Below, in pieces: positions 1 to 6,269 of a DNA stretch of 6,997 nt. A program made the translations under genes and the position numbers. The DNA lies in contig JAEZHL010000024.1 in assembly GCA_023416575.1 (NCBI GenBank), forward strand, positions 1-6,997, written 5' to 3'. Under the pieces are notes generated by a model. It saw only the letters and a list, made by a program, of their open reading frames with translations, was not told the origin of the DNA and searched no databases. The stretch's first letter is position 1. Each line of letters starts with the position of its first letter. This DNA is from Pseudomonadota bacterium. Its GTDB lineage: Bacteria; Pseudomonadota; Alphaproteobacteria; Rhizobiales; Hyphomicrobiaceae.

Positions 1-1039
1 AACCACGCAAATTCAGACCCGGTTCGAGCGCTTCCTCATAGGTCGTGACACGACCCAGCGTCCCGCGATTGGTTTCCTTCATCCATTCGTAGCTGACGAG
101 CAGCACCGCCTGCGCGAGGTTGAGCGAAGCGAACCGTGGATTGACGGGCGCCATGATGATCGCGTCGGCGAGGCTCACGTCATCGGTCTCGAGGCCGGCC
201 CGCTCCGGCCCGAACAGGATGCCGCAGCGCTCGCCTGCATCCAATCTCCGGCGGATCTCCTGCACGGCCTGCTCGGGCGTGAACACTGGCTTGGCGAGAT
301 CTCGCTGCCGTGCCGTCGTGGCACAGACGAAGTTGAGGTCGCCGATGGCCTCCGACAGGGTTGGCGAGGCCTTCGCGGCGTCGATGATGAAGTTGGCCCC
401 GGAGGCGGCCGCCCGCGCCTTCTCGTTCGGCCAGCCGTCGCGGGGATCGACGAGCCGCAGGTCGTCGAGACCGAAATTTGCCATGGCCCGCGCCACCATG
501 CCGATGTTGTCGGCGAGCTGCGGCCGGACGAGGATGAGCGTGGGGCTTGCCGCCAGGTCCTCGCCGGCGGCATCGGCCATGCGCTTGGGTCGCGGATCCT
601 CGAGCTTCTTCAAACGCCGGATCACGCGCCGCGCCAGATACCAGATCTCCTCCCCGGCCCACGACTTGGCTAGCGCCTCCATGGAGGGAAACGTAGCCGG
701 CGGCAGCGGTCCGCCAGGCGACAGCTCGAGCCCGGTATCGGTGAAGGTGATGGATGCGTAGCGGGCGCAGAACTGGTCGAGGGTCGTCAGCCCCTGCTGC
801 TCCGTCCACTTGCGGCAGCCAGGGCAGTAGGCCTCGGTCGCCGTGCACGCCTCGTCGGCGCAGTAATTGATCGCCCTCCTCAGCTCCTGGTCAGAGAGCG
901 GCGGATCGGCGAGGGCGTGCGCCGTGGCCAAGCCGTCGGCATAGGCCGAGCGAACGAAGTCGGCCACGGGCCGGTCGCTCCCTTCCACGGCGGGAGTCCG
1001 TCCTGAAACTTTCGAAGCAATCGAGATCTTGCGGTCCAC
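1..1039 (-). CDS. TrmJ/SpoU-type RNA 2'-O-methyltransferase with 153-residue Cys-containing N-terminal extension (3' end cut by window)
   Basis: From residue 154 (the ATG at 580) the protein is a SPOUT-fold RNA methyltransferase. It shows motif 1 NIGMVARAMANFG, motif 2 ILFGPERAGLETDD and motif 3 VNPRFASLNLAQAVLL, the SAM-binding trefoil-knot signatures of TrmH/TrmJ enzymes. The closest family type is TrmJ, which methylates the 2'-O of tRNA nucleotide 32 in the cytoplasm. The same frame is open without a stop from 1195 to the left edge. The chosen start is GTG at 1039, because GGAGG lies 8 nt upstream (1048-1052). The ATG at 580 has no good ribosome binding site. Residues 1-153 carry C60-x4-C65-x6-C72-x2-C75 plus C91, a possible metal site, and end in a basic stretch (RRVIRRLKKL). 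They have normal composition and G/C-ending codons, so they look truly coded. I do not recognise this N-terminal region. 346 residues are visible and the C-terminus lies outside. The methyltransferase call is strong, and the start and the fusion are less certain. Confidence 0.85.
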   Translation of the reverse strand, partial: MDRKISIASKVSGRTPAVEGSDRPVADFVRSAYADGLATAHALADPPLSDQELRRAINYCADEACTATEAYCPGCRKWTEQQGLTTLDQFCARYASITFTDTGLELSPGGPLPPATFPSMEALAKSWAGEEIWYLARRVIRRLKKLEDPRPKRMADAAGEDLAASPTLILVRPQLADNIGMVARAMANFGLDDLRLVDPRDGWPNEKARAAASGANFIIDAAKASPTLSEAIGDLNFVCATTARQRDLAKPVFTPEQAVQEIRRRLDAGERCGILFGPERAGLETDDVSLADAIIMAPVNPRFASLNLAQAVLLVSYEWMKETNRGTLGRVTTYEEALEPGLNLRG

Positions 1040-1047
1040 AGCAGCAG

Positions 1048-1052
1048 CCTCC
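1048..1052 (-). promoter_or_regulatory. Ribosome binding site deciding the GTG start at 1039
   Basis: The minus strand reads GGAGG followed by 8 nt and then GTG at 1039. This is the best-placed Shine-Dalgarno in the frame of the extended methyltransferase and the reason for choosing the early GTG. The later in-frame candidates I examined, ATG 682 and ATG 580, show no comparable purine tract at the right distance. Confidence 0.5.
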
Positions 1053-1107
1053 GTTCGAGAACGGTATACGTCGGCGCTCCTGCGATCGCGCAGCTGATAA
1101 TTTGACG

Positions 1108-1188
1108 CCCATCCGCCCCCTCCTGCCGCGATTCTCCCCCGACAGCCAGCGTAGCGGCTCGGAGGACGACCGGAGTGGGGCGGATGGG
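1108..1188. repeat. Long-range 12-bp inverted repeat in the gap between the membrane protein and methyltransferase genes
   Basis: CCCATCCGCCCC (1108-1119) is the exact reverse complement of GGGGCGGATGGG (1177-1188). Allowing one bulged base, four further pairs extend inward (CTCC at 1120-1123 with GGAG at 1172-1175). The enclosed loop is about 50 nt. There is no following T-run, so it is not a canonical intrinsic terminator. It lies in the 217-nt gap after the stop at 1257, in the presumed 5' leader of the gene starting at 1039. In the minus-strand RNA the 1108-1123 arm contains a purine tract followed by an AUG (1112) that would be paired if the hairpin forms. A leader structure or protein site is possible, but no function can be assigned. 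Confidence 0.4.
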
Positions 1189-1256
1189 TATATGCCTACG
1201 GCTCGCTACAGCAAAGCAGCAAGCCGCACGCGTCAGCGTGTCCTGGGCTGAGCCGA

Positions 1257-1952
1257 TCACTCACCCGGTGTCGGCACCGCTCCCCGCTCCCAACGCGCGG
1301 GCTTGAGAAGGCTCTGCGCGAGGCTCGTTTCCGCAGCACTCGTCACCAGCAGCGAGGCGCCCACCGCGAGCAATCCGACGAGCGCCAGGACCTGCCCGAC
1401 ATTAGGGAGGATGTAAGCGAGGATGCCGAGGATGATTGCGGAGATTCCCACGATCACCTGCGCGCCAGAGGCGCCGAACTTCGCCTGCCGGACCAGCTCG
1501 CGCGCCGCGCCATCAGTCGTCCCGGTGCGGCCATTGCTCGGCAAACCCTGTGAGCCGGTGAAGCCGGTCAACAGCAGCGCGGCGCCGAACGTGATCAATG
1601 CCGCCGGAACCAGGTACATGGCGCTCACCGCGACCAGCGACAGGATGCCGAGGATGATGCCCGCGCCTCCAACCAGCAGCTCCGAGGTCACGCCGCCCGT
1701 GATCGGAGCCGCGTTGGATTCCTCTCCGTTCGTGGCGGCAGCCGAGTATTCGGCAACGGTTTCCATTCCTTGCAGAATGAATGCCACGCCGATGACGATC
1801 GTTGCGACAGCGAGCATGCCGTTGGTGGCGACGTTTGCGAGACCGAGGATCGTAAGGACAATTGCAGCGACGCCGCCGCCGCCTATGATAAGTGCACCCA
1901 TCGACAGCATATCGGCCGCCGACTTTGACTTTTCTTCAGTGGAAATGGCCAT
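1257..1952 (-). CDS. Small multi-pass membrane protein with three repeated two-helix units, function unknown
   Basis: The product has 231 residues, with a short polar N-terminus (MAISTEEKSKSAADML) and about six hydrophobic helices, near residues 18-38, 46-64, 92-112, 114-131, 162-183 and 185-206. The helices form three pairs separated by hydrophilic linkers (about 65-90 and 132-160). Each pair starts with a Gly-rich helix of the form GxxxIxxGIxxIxLGIL, and the DNA for IILGIL is identical in units two and three. There is no cleavable signal peptide and no catalytic motif. The start at 1952 is supported by a full AGGAGG (1958-1963) 5 nt upstream. The gene stands between two gaps of over 200 nt, so it is probably its own transcription unit. 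The architecture loosely recalls small stress-linked membrane proteins such as the HdeD type, but I cannot assign a family. Confidence 0.85.
   Translation of the reverse strand: MAISTEEKSKSAADMLSMGALIIGGGGVAAIVLTILGLANVATNGMLAVATIVIGVAFILQGMETVAEYSAAATNGEESNAAPITGGVTSELLVGGAGIILGILSLVAVSAMYLVPAALITFGAALLLTGFTGSQGLPSNGRTGTTDGAARELVRQAKFGASGAQVIVGISAIILGILAYILPNVGQVLALVGLLAVGASLLVTSAAETSLAQSLLKPARWERGAVPTPGE
1420..1658. repeat. Pair of 17-bp direct repeats inside the membrane protein gene
   Basis: The 17-mer AGGATGCCGAGGATGAT occurs exactly at 1420-1436 and again at 1642-1658, 222 bp apart. On the coding strand the copies lie in the same frame and encode the IILGIL segments at residues 99-104 and 173-178. 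These occupy equivalent positions in repeat units two and three of the membrane protein. The match supports internal duplication of a two-helix unit, though shared codon preference for the same six residues explains part of it. Confidence 0.7.
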
Positions 1953-2049
1953 TCATGCCTCCTGACCAGTAGAAAGGGAGGAACTTTGCGCCCGCCGGCA
2001 AGGTGCGCTGGCTTTTCCCACTCGGGCGCGTTCGTGGCCGAAACTCCCG

Positions 2050-2078
2050 AGAATCCCGGTAGGTTTCCAATTTTCCAA
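2050..2078 (-). promoter_or_regulatory. Possible sigma-70-like promoter for the membrane protein gene, next to a tandem TTGGAAA repeat
   Basis: On the minus strand TTGGAA (2073-2078) and GATTCT (2050-2055) are separated by exactly 17 nt, a plausible but weak -35/-10 pair about 97 nt upstream of the ATG at 1952. The -35 lies in a tandem repeat, TTGGAAAA then TTGGAAAC (2063-2078), with an 8-bp period that could bind a regulator. A 6-bp inverted repeat, CTCGGG at 2021-2026 with CCCGAG at 2046-2051, sits just downstream. The 222-nt gap (1953-2174) is otherwise without a gene and is visibly richer in A/T than its surroundings. This is pattern matching only. Confidence 0.3.
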
Positions 2079-2141
2079 ATAGTCTTTATGGGGCGTGCGG
2101 CCACAGCCGGACGGTGTTTTCGTGCAGAGTGCTCGGTGAGG

Positions 2142-2163
2142 TGAAATTCAGAGCACAATTTCA
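2142..2163. repeat. 7-bp inverted repeat just after the FkbM methyltransferase gene
   Basis: TGAAATT (2142-2148) pairs perfectly with AATTTCA (2157-2163) across an 8-nt loop. It begins 12 nt after the methyltransferase stop codon (2175-2177). A second, 4-bp hairpin (GACG/CGTC, 2166-2176) overlaps that stop. The stem is A/T-rich and no T-run follows on the minus strand, so it is a poor intrinsic terminator. It could instead be a protein-binding dyad or chance. Confidence 0.25.
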
Positions 2164-2174
2164 AAGACGGCTCG

Positions 2175-3113
2175 TCAGAAAATGAGAAAATCCGATTGGC
2201 CCCAGCACGCAAGGGCCTCCAGCGGGCTTCCCTCGGCCGGCTTGCCGTTGGCGGAGCCGAGATCCGATGCTTGGCTGTAGTACGGCGCCAGCAACGCCTT
2301 GAATGCCGCGACGTGCTCTCCGGCGCGGTCGGCCGTGAGCTCAACCAGGAGCGGTGCGCCCGCAGCGCACAGGCCAGCCATACCCTGCAGCACCGCCAGC
2401 TCATGACCCTCGACGTCGATCTTGACGAGACCAACCTTGTCCGGTGCGATTTCCCGATGCCGGAGCAGCTCGTCCAGGGGGGTGGCATCGACGTCGGTCG
2501 TTCCTGCCGGGCGCGTAGCAAACGACTCCTCAACTGAATGTGCGCCGTGATTCCTGGCGTGGCGCCTCAATAGTACGCGACCGCGGCGCGCGCTCGCCGC
2601 GGCCGCGACAGCCTCGACCCGCCCCTCGAGCCCGTTCGCCGCCAAGTTCCGTTTCAGAATGTCGAAGTTGTGCGGATCGGGCTCGATCGCGATCGCACTG
2701 GCAAAAGCGCCCGAGCGCATGGCATAGACGGTCTGGCAGCCGATGTTGGCGCCGACATCGAGAAACAGGCCCCCTGCCGGTAGCCGCCCCGCCACGCGTA
2801 AAGTTGCTATGGCCGTCTCGAGCTGCCGCCTCTGCCAGGCCCGGCCGGCCAGCAGCTTCAACGCGATCTTGTCATCGCGCGGATCGACATAGAGGACGTG
2901 ATCGTCGAACGGCACCCGGCACAGAACGTCCGGAGCGAGCTGGCGATCGAGCAGCGCCCTGAGTGCGAGCCCGCTAAGCCGCGGGCTCGAGCCAATCAGG
3001 CCGATCAAGCGGTCGATGGCTCGGGCACCCAACCGGCGGCTCAGTCGCCGGATTGCCTCATTTGGCGCTGCACGGAAATCGCTGTCGCTCGGGGGCGTGC
3101 CGCGCATTCCCAT
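2175..3113 (-). CDS. FkbM-family SAM-dependent methyltransferase
   Basis: The 312-residue protein has a Rossmann-type methyltransferase core in the FkbM arrangement. Motif I is FLDVGANIG (117-125) for SAM binding, the acidic residue after strand 2 is E144 in IAIEPDP, and the family hallmark KIDVEGHE is at 231-238. FkbM enzymes methylate hydroxyl groups of small molecules, glycans or lipid-linked sugars, and the acceptor here is unknown. Residues 1-70 form a charged, partly helical lead-in. There is no signal peptide or membrane helix, so it should be cytoplasmic. The gene starts 39 nt after the ABC ATPase stop, close enough for one transcript. Two in-frame ATGs, at 3113 and 3107, compete and neither has a strong ribosome site, so the start may be two residues later. 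Family assignment is firm and the role is unknown. Confidence 0.92.
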   Translation of the reverse strand: MGMRGTPPSDSDFRAAPNEAIRRLSRRLGARAIDRLIGLIGSSPRLSGLALRALLDRQLAPDVLCRVPFDDHVLYVDPRDDKIALKLLAGRAWQRRQLETAIATLRVAGRLPAGGLFLDVGANIGCQTVYAMRSGAFASAIAIEPDPHNFDILKRNLAANGLEGRVEAVAAAASARRGRVLLRRHARNHGAHSVEESFATRPAGTTDVDATPLDELLRHREIAPDKVGLVKIDVEGHELAVLQGMAGLCAAGAPLLVELTADRAGEHVAAFKALLAPYYSQASDLGSANGKPAEGSPLEALACWGQSDFLIF

Positions 3114-3152
3114 TCCGGTTGTGCCAGTCGCTTGGAATGTTCCCTCGCCGAA

Positions 3153-4253
3153 CTAAACGACGCGCCCCGTCTCCTGGTCGATGAGATGCATATTGCCGAG
3201 CTCCGCGGCCAATCGCATCGGCGCACCTTCGCGCGCGCCGGCATTCGGGTTCACCCGTCCGCACACTTGGGTATCGCCGATCGAGAAGTAGACGAACGTC
3301 TCCATGCCCATGGGCTCGGTGACCTCGATCTGTGCCTCGAACGGTGCCGAGTCCGCCTCCATGTGCGGCCGGGCCTCGGTCACGTGCTCGGGCCTGAGCC
3401 CCAGCAGCAGCGGCCCGTTGCTCTTGAGCGCCCGATAACGTTCCTGGCGTGACGGCGGCACTGGAAGGGCCAGCTCGCTCGTGACACGCACCGCAAGCTG
3501 GCTTCCGCTCTCCTCAAGGCGGCATGGAATGAAGTTCATCGCCGGCGAGCCGATGAAGCCGGCGACGAAGCGCGTCGCGGGCCGGTGGTAGAGCTCGTTC
3601 GGCGATCCCACCTGCTCGATGCGGCCCTGGTTCATGACCACCACGCGGTCGGCGAGCGTCATCGCCTCGACCTGATCGTGAGTGACATAGACCGTCGTCG
3701 TGCGCACCTTCTGATGCACCTTCTTGATCTCGGTCCGCATCTGCACGCGCAGCTTGGCGTCGAGGTTCGACAGCGGCTCGTCAAACAGGAACACTTTCGG
3801 GTGCCGGACAATGGCGCGGCCCATGGCGACGCGCTGGCGCTGGCCTCCCGAGAGTTGCTTGGGCTTGCGGTCGAGCAGCTCCTTGATGTCGAGAATGCGC
3901 GCCGCCTCCTCCACCCGCGCCTTGATCTCGGCTTTCGGGATCCGTTTCAGGCGCAGCCCGAACGACATGTTCTCGGCCACCGTCATGTGCGGGTAGAGCG
4001 CGTAGTTCTGGAACACCATGGCGATGTCCCGGTCCTTAGGCGGCACGTCGTTGACGACGTCGCCGCCGATGAGGATCTCACCATCGGTGATGTCCTCGAG
4101 CCCCGCGATCATGCGCAGCGTCGTCGATTTTCCGCAGCCCGAAGGCCCGACGAGCACCACGAACTCGTGGTCGGCGATATCGAGGTCGATGCCGCGCACG
4201 GCCTCGACGTCGTCGTAGCGCTTGACCACCTTGTTCAAGTTCACTTCGGCCAT
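3153..4253 (-). CDS. ABC transporter ATP-binding subunit, MalK/UgpC type
   Basis: This 366-residue cytoplasmic ATPase powers the importer encoded just upstream. In order it shows Walker A GPSGCGKST (36-44), Q-loop Q82, signature LSGGQ (134-138), Walker B VFLFDEP (154-160, catalytic E159), D-loop SNLD (162-165) and switch H192 in VTHDQ. After about residue 235 comes the TOBE/OB regulatory region typical of CUT1 ATPases, including LLGLRPEHV (283-291). The length is normal for the MalK/UgpC/MsmX group and no key residue is missing. The ATG lies 7 nt after the permease stop, and a GAGG overlapping that stop supplies a ribosome site, so translation is probably coupled. Some ATPases of this class serve several importers. 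I leave the symbol blank because the substrate is unknown. Confidence 0.96.
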   Translation of the reverse strand: MAEVNLNKVVKRYDDVEAVRGIDLDIADHEFVVLVGPSGCGKSTTLRMIAGLEDITDGEILIGGDVVNDVPPKDRDIAMVFQNYALYPHMTVAENMSFGLRLKRIPKAEIKARVEEAARILDIKELLDRKPKQLSGGQRQRVAMGRAIVRHPKVFLFDEPLSNLDAKLRVQMRTEIKKVHQKVRTTTVYVTHDQVEAMTLADRVVVMNQGRIEQVGSPNELYHRPATRFVAGFIGSPAMNFIPCRLEESGSQLAVRVTSELALPVPPSRQERYRALKSNGPLLLGLRPEHVTEARPHMEADSAPFEAQIEVTEPMGMETFVYFSIGDTQVCGRVNPNAGAREGAPMRLAAELGNMHLIDQETGRVV

Positions 4254-4260
4254 CGTCGCC

Positions 4261-5178
4261 TCACCCCTTGGTCGCGCCAGCGGTCAGGCCGGCAATGTAG
4301 TAGTCCATGAGAAAGGCGTAGATGATGAGCGGCGGCGCGGCGCCGAGCAGCGCGCCCGTCATGATCTGCCCCCAGTTGAAGACGTCACCCTTGATCAGGG
4401 TCGTGATGATGCCGACCGGCAGCACGAGCTGGTCGACCGACGTGGTGAAGGCGAGCGGATAGAGGAACTGCGCCCAGGAGACCGTGAAGGCGAAGATCGT
4501 GGCCGCGATGAGCCCCGGCAGAGCCACCGGGATGAACACCTTCGTCAGCGTCTGCAGCCAGCTCGCCCCGTCGATGATCGCTGCCTCGTCGAGTTCCTTC
4601 GGAATCGAGGCGAAGTAGCCGATCATGATCCAGGTGCAGAACGGCACCGTCAGAGTCGGATAGACGATCAGCAGCACCCACCAGTTGTTGATGAGCTCGA
4701 TGCCGGTCAGGTCCCGGAACGTCGCGAACATCTTGAACAGCGGGATAAACAGCAGCGTCTCGGGGATGAGGTAGGTCAGGAAGACACCCGTCGCGAGCGT
4801 CGCCGAGCCCCAGAACTTCATCCGCGACAAGGCGAAAGCCGCCGGCACGCTGATCAGCATCGTTATGGTCACGACGAACACCGACACGATCGCCGAGTTG
4901 CGAAAGAAGGTCAGGTACACCGATTGGGTCAGCAGCTCCTTGTAGTTGGCGAGCGTCGGCTCGTAGACCCACCACGGATTGGTCGCCGCCGAGATCTCCG
5001 CGCTCGTCTTGAGCGAGGTGATCAGCATGTAGATCGGCGGCAGCAGGAAGAAGATGGCGAACAGGGTCAGGAAGAAATAGGACCAGCGCAGCGCCCAGGT
5101 CCGATCGTTCTTCATGCTGCCATAACGCGGGCGTGCGCTGGTCGCTCCGGCGACCGTTTGCATCGTGCTGGCCATCAC
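4261..5178 (-). CDS. ABC transporter inner-membrane permease, MalG/UgpE type
   Basis: The protein is 305 residues from the GTG at 5178, or 304 from the ATG at 5175. The start overlaps the stop of the preceding permease gene (5175-5177), a sign of translational coupling. After a polar N-terminus come six predicted membrane helices, beginning with about residues 31-55. The conserved cytoplasmic EAA loop that docks on the ATPase is at about 197-221 (LDEAAIIDGASW ending in PVALP). The short periplasmic segment after helix 1 (TSLKTSAEI) and the C-terminal end GLTAGATKG are typical of CUT1 second permeases. It should pair with the product of 5175-6107 to form the translocation pore. The gene is complete with nothing unusual. 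Confidence 0.95.
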   Translation of the reverse strand: MMASTMQTVAGATSARPRYGSMKNDRTWALRWSYFFLTLFAIFFLLPPIYMLITSLKTSAEISAATNPWWVYEPTLANYKELLTQSVYLTFFRNSAIVSVFVVTITMLISVPAAFALSRMKFWGSATLATGVFLTYLIPETLLFIPLFKMFATFRDLTGIELINNWWVLLIVYPTLTVPFCTWIMIGYFASIPKELDEAAIIDGASWLQTLTKVFIPVALPGLIAATIFAFTVSWAQFLYPLAFTTSVDQLVLPVGIITTLIKGDVFNWGQIMTGALLGAAPPLIIYAFLMDYYIAGLTAGATKG

Positions 5179-6107
5179 ACCTCACTCCCCCGGCGGGTGA
5201 TGTCCCGCAGGATGAAAATCGCCGCGACCGTCAGGATCGGCACCATGAACAGCGAGACGCTGGCGCCGAGCGGGATGTCCCCGCCCTGGATGCCGAGGCG
5301 GAACGCCCAGGTCGCGAAGACATGCGTCTGATCCACCGGCCCGCCGGCCGTCAGGATGCGCACGATATCGAAGTTGGCGAAGGTGACGATCAGCGAGAAC
5401 AGCGCCGTGATCGCGATGATGTTGCGCATCATCGGTAGCGTGATGAACCAGATCTTTTGCCACCAGTTGGCGCCGTCGATGGCCGCCGCCTCGTAAAGCT
5501 GGTCCGGCACCGATTTCAGCGCCGCCAGATACATGATCATGAAGAACGGCGCGCCGATCCAGACGTTGACCAGGATCACCGACAGCCGCGCCCAGAATGC
5601 CTCGCCCGTCCACGGGATGGGATTGATGCCGAAGATCGCGAGCACCCAGTTGAAGGCGCTGTAGGAGGGATCGAACAGCCACAGCCAGGCAAGGCAGCTC
5701 ATGGCCGGCGGGATCACCCACGGCACCAGCAGCATGCCGCGCCATTTGCGCTGCCCTTTGGCGGGAATGTTGTGCACGAAGTGGGCGACCACGAAGCCGA
5801 TGACCGCCTTCAGGATAACGGCCGTGATCGCAAAGATGCAGGACTGCTGCACCACCATCCAGAACGTCTCGCGCTTGAACAGGAACGCGAAGTTGTTCAG
5901 CCCGACGAAGCGCTCCATCGATTTGTTGAGCATCGCTAGGTAGAGCGAGTAGAGCGCGGGATAGAGCACGAGCACCGTGACCAGCAGAATCAGCGGCAGC
6001 GCCATCAGGAAGGCGATCGTCGATTTTCGCTGCAGGGTTCGGCGCAGGGTGGTGCGGTGCGAGGCGGGGGAGGACACAGGCTTGGTCCTCAGCGCGGCTT
6101 CCGCCAT
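5175..6107 (-). CDS. ABC transporter inner-membrane permease, MalF/UgpA type
   Basis: I chose the ATG at 6107 because AGGAG (6115-6119) sits 7 nt upstream, giving 310 residues. An in-frame GTG at 6134 would add nine residues but has no better ribosome site. A basic N-terminus (about 18-29) precedes six hydrophobic helices, near 31-55, 85-110, 124-146, 173-195, 228-250 and 283-301. The ATPase-docking EAA loop is at 205-225 (YEAAAIDGANWW ending in FITLP). The segment ILTAGGPVDQTHVFATWAF (251-269) is typical of sugar permeases of this class. It forms the heterodimeric channel with the next gene product, whose start overlaps this stop codon. It lacks the long extra periplasmic loop of E. coli MalF. 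Confidence 0.95.
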   Translation of the reverse strand: MAEAALRTKPVSSPASHRTTLRRTLQRKSTIAFLMALPLILLVTVLVLYPALYSLYLAMLNKSMERFVGLNNFAFLFKRETFWMVVQQSCIFAITAVILKAVIGFVVAHFVHNIPAKGQRKWRGMLLVPWVIPPAMSCLAWLWLFDPSYSAFNWVLAIFGINPIPWTGEAFWARLSVILVNVWIGAPFFMIMYLAALKSVPDQLYEAAAIDGANWWQKIWFITLPMMRNIIAITALFSLIVTFANFDIVRILTAGGPVDQTHVFATWAFRLGIQGGDIPLGASVSLFMVPILTVAAIFILRDITRRGSEV

Positions 6108-6222
6108 GGAAAGGCTCCTGGTTTGCTCTCGCACAGCCCGGATCCACGGAGGCGAGAAATCAGTACGGCTCCGCTGGCGCGCGAGCGGCCCGCGGATGAG
6201 TGTGGACTTGGGAAGCGAGTAT

Positions 6223-6252
6223 CGGGACAGGGATTTCGGAACCCCTGTCCCG
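6223..6252. repeat. Strong hairpin between the solute-binding protein and permease genes
   Basis: CGGGACAGGG (6223-6232) and CCCTGTCCCG (6243-6252) form a perfect 10-bp stem with a 10-nt loop, starting 17 nt after the binding-protein stop (6270-6272). No T-run follows on the minus strand, so a full intrinsic terminator is unlikely. In binding-protein importer operons, hairpins placed here (as in the E. coli malE-malF gap) protect the upstream mRNA from 3' decay and raise binding protein over permease. I infer the same role. It could also be a copy of a dispersed palindromic repeat. The rest of the 162-nt gap (6108-6269) holds no gene I can support. Confidence 0.65.
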
Positions 6253-6269
6253 TCAGCTCCGCTCCGGCT

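Noticed and set aside
120..761. 213-codon plus-strand frame
   Set aside because: It is antisense to the methyltransferase gene, Ser/Arg/Ala-rich with no motif, as expected opposite a GC-rich gene.
180..848. 222-codon minus-strand frame
   Set aside because: It is an out-of-frame shadow of the methyltransferase fusion, with an Arg/Ala/Gly/His-heavy composition and no domain. The motifs of the SPOUT family are in the other minus frame.
891..1112. 73-codon minus-strand frame with ATG at 1112 behind a strong purine-rich ribosome site
   Set aside because: The product is Arg/Cys/Gly-rich with no recognisable pattern, and most of it overlaps the well-supported methyltransferase fusion in another frame. 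I treat it as a shadow and keep only the start signal as a minor observation.
1883..2533. 216-codon minus-strand frame crossing the gap between the FkbM and membrane protein genes
   Set aside because: It overlaps the start of one real gene and the end of another in a different frame, is Arg/Ser/Pro-rich and has no motif. It does not explain the gap.
2581..2602. 8-bp inverted repeat CCGCGGCG / CGCCGCGG
   Set aside because: It lies inside the FkbM coding sequence over an Ala/Arg-rich stretch, where GC-rich codons readily create such palindromes. It is likely incidental.
3585..4310. 241-codon plus-strand frame
   Set aside because: It is antisense to the ATPase gene, whose full set of ABC motifs is on the minus strand. 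The composition is His/Arg/Asp/Val-skewed.
4222..5331. 369-codon plus-strand frame
   Set aside because: It is opposite the permease genes and extremely rich in Arg, His, Asp, Glu and Gln, a usual antisense image of hydrophobic membrane-protein codons. It has no domain and is contradicted by two clear permeases on the other strand.
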